DNA from: Bryobacteraceae bacterium
GTDB lineage: Bacteria; Acidobacteriota; Terriglobia; Bryobacterales; Bryobacteraceae
Reading direction: 5' to 3'
Length of the DNA stretch: 49,114 nucleotides
NCBI GenBank assembly: GCA_017883415.1
Contig: JADGNR010000002.1
Location: 1-49,114, forward strand
A program made the translations under genes and the position numbers. Below are positions 42,790 through 49,114 of the stretch, piece after piece (position 1 is the stretch's first letter; the number at the start of each line of letters is the position of its first letter). The notes beneath the pieces were generated by a model. The model did no database searches, was not told the origin of the DNA, and saw only the letters and a program-made list of their open reading frames with translations.

Positions 42790-43730
42790 ACCGTGCCCCC
42801 TTCGCCGCCGATCAGGTATTGGTAGACCGAGTTCACGTCGTCGTCGGCCGGCGCCACCGATTCCACCTCCAGGCCCGAATCGAGCACCACGCGGTTGAGC
42901 AGCAGGTAAAAGCTGTCGGCATCGGTGGTGCGCAGCAGCAGGCCCTTGCGGTCGGTCGAGATTTTAGCTTCGACCACGTGGTCCTGCTCGAAGAGCCGCG
43001 CGGCCAGCACATGGGGATGGTCGCAGCGCACCAGGATCTGCATGGGCTGCTCTTTCACCTCGTTGCGCACGCCCTGGATCTGGCCCTCGGCCACCACGTA
43101 GCCATGGCTCAGCAGGATCACCTGGTCGGAGATGCGGTCCACTTCGTGCAGAATGTGGCTCGAGACCAGGACATAGCGGCCCTTCGCGCCCCACTCCTGA
43201 AACAGCGCGATGGTTTCGGCGCGCGCCATCGGGTCCAGGCCGTTCAACGGCTCGTCCAGCACCAGGACCTGGGGATCGTGGGCGATGGCCTGGGCCAGCT
43301 TGATGCGCTGGCGCATGCCCTTGCTGTACGCCGCCACGTGCCGGTTGGCCGCCTCCGTCATCCCCACCTTCTCCAGCGCCGCCTCGGTGCGCTGGTCGCA
43401 CTCCGCCGGGCTCATCCCGTGAATGCGCAGGAACCAGTAGATGAACTGCCGCCCGGTGAGCCCTTTCGGAAAAGCGTCGAACTGGGCGCAGTACCCGATG
43501 ATGCGGCAGAGTTGCTCGGGGTGTTCCGGCGCGATGCCCAGCACGCGGATCTCGCCCTGCGTCGGGCGGATCAGCCCGGTCATGAGATTCATGAGCGTGG
43601 TCTTGCCCGATCCGTTGGGGCCCACCAGGCTGGTGATGCCCGGCGGAATCGACAGGTTCACCTTGTTGATGCCGAGCACCTCGCCATAAAACTTCGAGAC
43701 ACTGGCGAAGGTGATGAGGGATTCGCTCAC
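42786..43730 (-). CDS. ABC transporter ATPase, second pair
   Basis: 314 residues. Walker [12 protein letters not shown]-loop GYCAQFDAF, signature [12 protein letters not shown], Walker [14 protein letters not shown] and His switch [12 protein letters not shown] are all present. A C-terminal extension of about 100 residues ([18 protein letters not shown]) resembles that of bacitracin/NatA-type exporters. Start is GTG 43730, overlapping the upstream permease stop (GTGA). Confidence 0.92.
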   Translation of the reverse strand: MSESLITFASVSKFYGEVLGINKVNLSIPPGITSLVGPNGSGKTTLMNLMTGLIRPTQGEIRVLGIAPEHPEQLCRIIGYCAQFDAFPKGLTGRQFIYWFLRIHGMSPAECDQRTEAALEKVGMTEAANRHVAAYSKGMRQRIKLAQAIAHDPQVLVLDEPLNGLDPMARAETIALFQEWGAKGRYVLVSSHILHEVDRISDQVILLSHGYVVAEGQIQGVRNEVKEQPMQILVRCDHPHVLAARLFEQDHVVEAKISTDRKGLLLRTTDADSFYLLLNRVVLDSGLEVESVAPADDDVNSVYQYLIGGEGGTV

Positions 43731-44629
43731 CGCACCACCTCCGCGCCGCGGATCTTGCGCGCCAGCATGTACAGGCAGACCAGGCACAACACCGCCAGCG
43801 ACGCCCAGCAGCACCACAGCGGCAGTTCTTCGCCCCGCGGCACGCGGAAGAACAGGGCGCCGTTGGTAGTCCCATCCGTGTCTCCGAAAAGCTGCACCCA
43901 CACCGAGCCGATCAGGTGGCTGATATTGAGCAGATGGCCCCACTTGGTGCGCTGCACGCCGTTGATGGTCGCTCCGAATGCGCCGGCTACGAAGAAAACG
44001 CCGAACATCAGCCCGCCGGCGGCCGGCCGCCATTTCACCCAGGCGGAGAGCGCCAGCGCCAGCAGCGCCAGAATCAGAATCCACACCCACGCCCCGAAGA
44101 AAAAGCCGGATGCCAGGTGCGCGTTGTCCCGCATCCAGCTCCAGCCTTCCAGGTAGCCCTCCAGCAGGAAGCACAACAGCCCCGGCACCCAGGTCATGAG
44201 CGACATCAGGATCACCAGGATGGACATCTTCCCCAACACGTACTCGACGCGCGAAAAAGGCCGCGCCAGATAGAGCGAGAGCGCGTTATTGGCGAGATCG
44301 GGCGAAACCTGCCGGGGGCCGATGAACGCCGCCAGGAACAGCGCCATCATGCTCTGCCAGCCCAGCAGCGACATGAAGAAGGTGATGTTGATGGAGATCA
44401 GCCGGTTGGCGCCCTGCACGCCCAGCAGGCCCAGCACGCTGGCGTTGTGCTGCACATAAATAATGAGCGCGCACACCAACGGGTAGGCGAAGCTGGAAAT
44501 GAAGAAAACAGAAAGAAAACGCGAGCGGTGCAGTTCCTCGAAGGCATAGCGCGGAATCACCAGGAAGCGCGACCACGACGGTGTCAGCTCGCCTTCGTAC
44601 GGCCGGTAGGTCTTCTTATAGACGGCCAT
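43727..44629 (-). CDS. ABC-2 type permease, first pair
   Basis: 300 residues, starting [20 protein letters not shown], with about six hydrophobic segments, e.g. [70 protein letters not shown] cytoplasmic stretch [17 protein letters not shown] fits ABC-2 permeases. It overlaps the neighbouring ATPase genes by 14 bases upstream and 4 bases downstream. Confidence 0.85.
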   Translation of the reverse strand: MAVYKKTYRPYEGELTPSWSRFLVIPRYAFEELHRSRFLSVFFISSFAYPLVCALIIYVQHNASVLGLLGVQGANRLISINITFFMSLLGWQSMMALFLAAFIGPRQVSPDLANNALSLYLARPFSRVEYVLGKMSILVILMSLMTWVPGLLCFLLEGYLEGWSWMRDNAHLASGFFFGAWVWILILALLALALSAWVKWRPAAGGLMFGVFFVAGAFGATINGVQRTKWGHLLNISHLIGSVWVQLFGDTDGTTNGALFFRVPRGEELPLWCCWASLAVLCLVCLYMLARKIRGAEVVR

Positions 44630-45548
44630 CGGCTGCCTCCATGGCTTTCAGGAAGATGTCCTCGAGCGAATCGCGCTTGTGATTGAGGCGGCGGATCTGT
44701 ACGTTCTGCTCGGCCGCGATTTCGTAAAGCCGGCGCACCTCAAGCCCGTCGGGCAGCACCAGCTTGACGCGCCCCTGCGCTCCCGGAGCGGTCTCGCAGC
44801 CCAGCTTTTCCACGGCCTCGAGGAAACACCCGTTGATCGAGCCGCGCGTTTCGATTTCCAGGAAGCGCCGATTGGAGCGGCGCTCCTCCTCCAGGTTGCA
44901 AAACGCGGCGATGTTGCCGTCCTTGAGGATCAGCACCTCGTCGCAACACTCCTCGACGTCGCGCAGCAGGTGCGAGGAGAGCAGCAGGTGCAGATCGCCG
45001 CGGTCGCGGATTTCCTGGATGAGCTGGATCATGCGCAGGCGCGCCGGCGGGTCGAGCCCGTTGGTGGGTTCATCGAGAAACAGCAGTTTGGGCCCGTGGG
45101 CGATGGCCTGCGCCAGTTTGGCGGCCTGCTTCATGCCTAGTGAATAGGTGCCCAGCGCGCGGTAGCGGACTTCTCCCAGGCCGACGTAAAAGAACGCTTC
45201 GTGCGCGCGTTCGAGCGCGTGCTCGCGCGGCAGGCCGGCCAGTTCGGCCATGAGCCGCACAAAATGCACCCCGCTCATGTTGGCGATGAAGGCGTCGTTC
45301 TCGGGCATGTAGCCAATGAGCGAGCGCACTTCGCGCGCGTGCGTCCGGATATCGCGCCCCAGAATCCGCGCCGTGCCCGCCGACGGCTGGTGAAAGCCCA
45401 GCAGCGTGTTGATGAGGGTGGATTTTCCCGCGCCGTTCGGCCCCAGCAGGCCCACCGACCGCCCGGTGAGCCCCGCCTTCAGCTTCTTGAGAATGACGCG
45501 GTCGCCGAAGCGCACTTCCAAGCCGTCGAGCTCAATGACCGGCCCCAT
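44616..45548 (-). CDS. ABC transporter ATPase, first pair
   Basis: 310 residues. Walker [20 protein letters not shown], signature [12 protein letters not shown], Walker [15 protein letters not shown] and switch [19 protein letters not shown]. The C-terminal extension ([20 protein letters not shown]) differs from that of the second ATPase. It begins 3 bases after the stop of the FecR-type gene, so it belongs to the same transcript. Confidence 0.92.
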   Translation of the reverse strand: MGPVIELDGLEVRFGDRVILKKLKAGLTGRSVGLLGPNGAGKSTLINTLLGFHQPSAGTARILGRDIRTHAREVRSLIGYMPENDAFIANMSGVHFVRLMAELAGLPREHALERAHEAFFYVGLGEVRYRALGTYSLGMKQAAKLAQAIAHGPKLLFLDEPTNGLDPPARLRMIQLIQEIRDRGDLHLLLSSHLLRDVEECCDEVLILKDGNIAAFCNLEEERRSNRRFLEIETRGSINGCFLEAVEKLGCETAPGAQGRVKLVLPDGLEVRRLYEIAAEQNVQIRRLNHKRDSLEDIFLKAMEAADGRL

Positions 45549-45551
45549 GAC

Positions 45552-48053
45552 TTAACGATACGGTATTCGCGGCGCGTGAGTTCCCTGCATTTGCGCGAAC
45601 GGCAGGGGGATGCCCGTCATGCCGAGAACGTTCCCGCTCATGATGTTCGACAGGCTCGCGCCCAACACGTTGCCGTTGGTGGCCACGGTGATCCGGTCCG
45701 GTTCCCCGTAGGCGGCGATCAGCGTGGGCTTCATGTTGCCCATGCTCGCCATCGGATTCGGCTGGCCCGGACGGCTGGGGACGAACGCGCCCAAAAGGCC
45801 CGTCAGCGGCGCCAGCGTCGTGCCCAGATTCTGGTAAATGACGGCCGAGAAATTCAAATGACGATCCGGCGGCGTCAGCTCCAGGAACCGGGCGGAATGC
45901 TTGATCGACGTGCCGGCGGTCTTCAGTTGCAGGGCGCGCGTCACCAGGGCGCGCGTCGGCCCCACGATCAGATACCCGTCGGCAAACGTATAGTGAAACT
46001 CCGTCAGCGGGTTCATATCGCCGGTGGCGACCATGTAATAGGTCCGGCCGTCGACGGTCTCCTGCGACGTGCGCAGCGGCTTGTGTTGGGAGCCGGCCGC
46101 GTCGCGGTTATGCGTCGCCACCAGCTTCTGCACGGTAGCCTGGAAGCGGTTCGGATCGTATATTTCGACCACCAGCTTGAGCGAAGGCACGGGCATGATG
46201 GGGCCGTCCACCGCCAGCGCGAATTCGCCGCCGAGGCTGCCCGCCAGGTCGTCAATCGCCTGCCGGCCGGTGTCCGATACGCCCGGTTCGCCTGAGCGCG
46301 CCGAGCCATGGAGGAGCGCCGCCACCTGATCCACAATGGGGACCGCATTCTTCACTACGAAGGCCGCTGCCAGCGTGGCTTCCGGCGAAACGTAGTCGAG
46401 CGCGCCCATGGGCGAGGGATCGGCCAGCCAGGCGGCGATCCCCGTGCGTGCGCCGTCGAAGCCCACCGAAGCGCTGGCCACCATCTGGCTGCCCACTTCC
46501 TTCTGCTCGGCGATCAAATAGCGAACGCCCTCGATCCGCACTGGCGCCGTTCCCATCTGCGAGAGGTCGGCGCACAGCAGCAGGCCCGCGCCATCGTGGT
46601 ACGATTCGGCGATGCGCGCGTAGAAGGGCGTGCCCTCAAAGCCGCCCGAGGGCCGATCGAGCACGGCCGCGAATGCCGCTACGGCGTCGCGCACCGGGCC
46701 GAACGCCACCAGGTTGCCGCGCGCTTCCACCGCCAGCGGCGCGCCTTCCATTTTGAGAAATTCGGGGAAACCCGCGCGCTTCGTTTCCGCCAGAAAGACC
46801 GGGCCCCGCGGTCGACCATCCGGCCCCTGGAAACCGGCGATGACGATCTCGTCGCCCAGGTATTCGCTGGCCGCGCGCAGCTTTTCGATCACCGGCTGCA
46901 CGTTGAAGCCGTGGCCTTCCGACCAGGCGCGCAGCTCTGGGCTTTCCATCATCTTCTGGCGGAACACGTCCTGCGCCTCGGCCAGGTATTGCGCCAGGTT
47001 CGGAATGCTGGCGAAGAAGACCGTGGATGCCGGCAGGCGGCCGATGAGCCGGCTCGCATAGCGCCGCCCGGGCAGGTGCAACTGCTGCAGGCTGGCGCGC
47101 AGATCGTCCAACTGTTTCAAAAGCTTTTCCCGGTTACGGCTCCAGGAGATATCTTCCCTTACCGATACCGGCTCCAGGCTCGGATTGGTCACCGCCTGAT
47201 CGCCGGGGTGGAGAACCGTTTCGCGGTTGTCCTGGGAGACGTGCACTTCGCCCTGAATCACGGAGACGCGCGAGCCCTTCGCCCCCGCGCTCACGCTGAA
47301 CACCGTACCGGTGACCGCCACGCGGCAATCGGCGGTGTCCACATACAGATGGCCGGAACTGCGCTTGGCGGCTTGCACGATGACGCTGCCCCGCGCCAGG
47401 TGCACGGTGGTGTCGCGGGCGGATTGCGAAGTCGAGAAACCGGAACGCTCGCGCAGCTCCACCTCCGAGCCGTCGCGCAAGGCGAGCGTGGCGCTGGAGT
47501 CTTTGGCGGTGCGGATCTCGATGCCGTCGGGCAGGTCCTGACCCGCGGCCAGCGGGCGCAACCCCGCGGCGGAGACTTCCCACAGGCTTCCGTTCACCGT
47601 CCGGACAATGGCGTGGCCGGTGCGCATGCCGTACCGGTCGACCGCAAACCAGATCGAAAGGCCGGCCGCCGCCACTACCACGGCAGCCACCGCCCAGCGG
47701 GCTTCGTACCCGCGGCGCGATGCCCGCGGCGCGGGAAGCGTCACGACTTTGCCTTCGAAAACATGGCGGCAGGCCACGCACTGATGGAGATGGTCCTGGA
47801 GCAGCGCGGCGCGCGCCGCCCGGAGGCGGCCGGCGCGGAATTCCGGAATCAGCGCTTGAAAATCGGCGCAGCCGCGGATATGCTCCGCGGGACGGACCGC
47901 AACGGGCCCGTTGCGCTCGCCCGCTTCCCGGGCCAGCTTCGCCCAAACGCGGGCGGCGGCGGCTTCCATCGCCGCCGGGTCGATGCCTTCCTCGCGAATC
48001 TCAGACACGGCTTGCTCCAGGGCAGGATCCATAGGGGTATGTTCGGGGGTCAT
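45552..48053 (-). CDS. Zinc-finger/TM/FecR anti-sigma-like protein with large outer domain
   Basis: 833 residues. The cytoplasmic part has a ZAS-type motif H88-x3-C92-x2-C95 (DHLHQCVACRH). One transmembrane helix follows (WAVAAVVVAAAGLSIWF, about 119-137). A FecR-like beta domain (about 155-300) includes DLPDGIEIRTAKDSSATLAL and LARGSVIVQAAKRSSGHLYV. The C-terminal 480 residues form a periplasmic domain (SRLIGRLPASTVFFASIPNL, LAQYLAEAQDVF, LNFSAVIYQNLGTT) that resembles DUF3352-type proteins by eye. It presumably binds and releases the sigma factor encoded just upstream; start ATG 48053 overlaps the sigma stop (ATGA). Confidence 0.85.
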   Translation of the reverse strand: MTPEHTPMDPALEQAVSEIREEGIDPAAMEAAAARVWAKLAREAGERNGPVAVRPAEHIRGCADFQALIPEFRAGRLRAARAALLQDHLHQCVACRHVFEGKVVTLPAPRASRRGYEARWAVAAVVVAAAGLSIWFAVDRYGMRTGHAIVRTVNGSLWEVSAAGLRPLAAGQDLPDGIEIRTAKDSSATLALRDGSEVELRERSGFSTSQSARDTTVHLARGSVIVQAAKRSSGHLYVDTADCRVAVTGTVFSVSAGAKGSRVSVIQGEVHVSQDNRETVLHPGDQAVTNPSLEPVSVREDISWSRNREKLLKQLDDLRASLQQLHLPGRRYASRLIGRLPASTVFFASIPNLAQYLAEAQDVFRQKMMESPELRAWSEGHGFNVQPVIEKLRAASEYLGDEIVIAGFQGPDGRPRGPVFLAETKRAGFPEFLKMEGAPLAVEARGNLVAFGPVRDAVAAFAAVLDRPSGGFEGTPFYARIAESYHDGAGLLLCADLSQMGTAPVRIEGVRYLIAEQKEVGSQMVASASVGFDGARTGIAAWLADPSPMGALDYVSPEATLAAAFVVKNAVPIVDQVAALLHGSARSGEPGVSDTGRQAIDDLAGSLGGEFALAVDGPIMPVPSLKLVVEIYDPNRFQATVQKLVATHNRDAAGSQHKPLRTSQETVDGRTYYMVATGDMNPLTEFHYTFADGYLIVGPTRALVTRALQLKTAGTSIKHSARFLELTPPDRHLNFSAVIYQNLGTTLAPLTGLLGAFVPSRPGQPNPMASMGNMKPTLIAAYGEPDRITVATNGNVLGASLSNIMSGNVLGMTGIPLPFAQMQGTHAPRIPYR

Positions 48054-48607
48054 GCTACTCCTCCCAGATAAGCTCGAAACTCTTTTTCCAGACGATCGCG
48101 CGTCCGCGATATCGTCACCGCTACCGTCCCGGGCGTGGTCTTGAGCATCCGCGCGATCTCGGGATTGTCTTTGCCGTCGAAGAACCGCAGCATGAACATT
48201 TCCGCAATCCGCGGATTCAGACGCGCCAGCGCGCCGCGCAGCCATTCCCGGATTTCGCCGGAGCTCTGGGCGCGGTCCGGACCGCGATGCGCCGGCTCGG
48301 CCAGCACCGGCTCCAGATCGTCCAGAGGCACATGGCGGATGTTCTGCCGCGTGCGCATCAGGTCGAGCGCCGCATTCACCGCCGACCGATGGAGGAAGCT
48401 GGACATGTGGTCCACCGGCTCCGCGTCGGGATCGCGTTTGAGCATCCGCAAGAAAACGGTTTGCAACACATCCTCGGCATCGTTGACATTGCCGGTGACG
48501 CGGTACGCCGCGCGGAACACCATGGCGTGGTGCTCACGGAAAATCTGTTCCAGCTCCGTTGCGGGCGTCTTCGCCGGTTCCATCTGGGCAGCCATTAGCG
48601 CTTTCAT
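48050..48607 (-). CDS. ECF-type RNA polymerase sigma factor
   Basis: 185 residues. Region 2 IFREHHAMVFRAAYRVTGNV, then DAEDVLQTVFLRML; region 4 LNPRIAEMFMLRFFDGKDNP and EIARMLKTTPGTVAVTISRT. It directs transcription of target promoters and is probably held by the coupled FecR-like protein. ATG 48607 is preferred; a TTG at 48625 would add MEEPDR. It is the first gene of the six-gene operon. Confidence 0.9.
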   Translation of the reverse strand: MKALMAAQMEPAKTPATELEQIFREHHAMVFRAAYRVTGNVNDAEDVLQTVFLRMLKRDPDAEPVDHMSSFLHRSAVNAALDLMRTRQNIRHVPLDDLEPVLAEPAHRGPDRAQSSGEIREWLRGALARLNPRIAEMFMLRFFDGKDNPEIARMLKTTPGTVAVTISRTRDRLEKEFRAYLGGVA

Positions 48608-48633
48608 CCTATCAGGCTCTTCCAACTACAATC

Positions 48634-48678
48634 TCGTACCAGCCCTTCCAAATAGGGGGACGATCCGGGAGGGTACGA
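48634..48678. promoter_or_regulatory. Inverted repeat upstream of the sigma operon
   Basis: TCGTACC (48634-48640) and GGTACGA (48672-48678) are inverted around 31 bases just before the sigma gene. It may be an operator or chance; no sigma70-like -10/-35 pair is clear nearby. Confidence 0.3.
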
Positions 48679-48736
48679 ATTAACAAAAAGCGGCAGCCAA
48701 TCGGCACGATGGACTGACCAACGCGGGCCGGCTGGC

Positions 48737-49090
48737 CTAGGACTCCGGAACGTTGACCACCCGGTTCTTCCATTCGCCGGCATCCGAGGCGGCCCAAATC
48801 AGCACGAGAGCGTCGATCACCTCCCCGATAGGCGCGTACTGGCTCACCAGAAACACGCCCGGACTTGATCTCCCGCTTATCAGGAACTCGCCGAAATGGT
48901 GCGGCATGGTTTGACGGTCGTGAGTGACCAGAATTCGATTCTGCTCTGCCGCGAACGCAAGCACGTCGGGATCAGGAACTCCCTCCAGCTTTGCCTCGTT
49001 CGCCGACAGGAAATCCAACGTCGGTTCCTGGCGGCGGCAACCTTTCACGATCGCGTGGTTGAAATCGGCGTCCGCCACGAAGCGGATCAT
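48737..49090 (-). CDS. DUF5615 PIN-like protein
   Basis: 117 residues: FVADADFNHAIVKGCRRQ (first PIN-like Asp), VPDPDVLAFAAEQNRILVTH then HDRQTMPHHF, and SPGVFLVSQYAPIGEVI. This is the DUF5615 (Mut7-C-like) pattern, probable toxin partner of DUF433 antitoxins. A reading frame ending in TGA at 49094-49096 (MVSRRS from the window edge) just upstream may be the tail of the partner gene, cut by the window. Confidence 0.82.
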   Translation of the reverse strand: MIRFVADADFNHAIVKGCRRQEPTLDFLSANEAKLEGVPDPDVLAFAAEQNRILVTHDRQTMPHHFGEFLISGRSSPGVFLVSQYAPIGEVIDALVLIWAASDAGEWKNRVVNVPES

Positions 49091-49114
49091 CCGTCAGCTT
49101 CGCCGCGACACCAT

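Noticed and set aside
46308-48071. Long plus-strand frame opposite the FecR-type gene
   Set aside because: No recognisable features; the minus strand encodes zinc finger, TM helix and FecR domain in one frame.

Overview
The window looks like chromosomal DNA of a GC-rich Acidobacteriota, most like the Bryobacterales/Solibacter type. This is inferred from the protein families, not from a marker-gene search. The clues are many secreted or Tat-exported hydrolases, BNR/sortilin-like repeats, Gfo/Idh/MocA oxidoreductases with Tat signals, a GMC oxidoreductase with a gluconate-dehydrogenase subunit 3 partner, a GH172/DUF2961 protein, remnants of an Oar-type TonB receptor and of an acidobacterial MacB-like permease (ADOP), and dispersed short palindromic repeats. 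No CRISPR array, rRNA, phage or intact insertion sequence is visible.

Layout. 1-5616: a BNR-repeat secreted protein (cut by the window edge), an amidase, an M24 peptidase and a truncated M24 paralogue. 5617-6628: a decayed stretch with TonB-receptor fragments. 6629-10274: gluconate-DH subunit 3 plus GMC oxidoreductase, and divergently a Gfo/Idh/MocA protein. 10266-16374: an M1 aminopeptidase with HEAT repeats, and a three-gene carbohydrate operon (SGNH hydrolase, GH172/DUF2961, GHL10-like), separated by hairpin repeats. 16383-22078: a small exported protein, an M28 peptidase, a 19-haem cytochrome c fused to a membrane cytochrome b, and a PagL-like outer-membrane deacylase. 22075-24269: toxin-antitoxin genes, a CAU tRNA and gene debris.

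24344-29841 is a formate dehydrogenase operon (alpha, beta, gamma, FdhE). It has a strong sigma70-like promoter and an in-frame UGA that is almost certainly selenocysteine; reading it as a stop splits the catalytic subunit in two. 29848-40013 is mostly housekeeping (pnp, rpsO, rsmD, recG, fabI) with small toxin-antitoxin cassettes between the genes. 40297-41229 is an EgtD-like methyltransferase and 41268-41919 a HepT/MntA pair. 41965-48607 is a compact six-gene minus-strand operon: ECF sigma factor, an 833-residue zinc-finger/TM/FecR protein with a large outer domain, and two ABC ATPase-permease pairs. The window ends in a DUF5615 PIN-like gene.

The most noteworthy items are the selenocysteine formate dehydrogenase, the 19-haem/cytochrome b fusion with a palindrome inside its promoter, the sigma/FecR/double-ABC operon, the 77-bp hairpin element that supplies stop codons and a terminator-like structure, and the seven toxin-antitoxin-like loci, two with frameshifted toxins.
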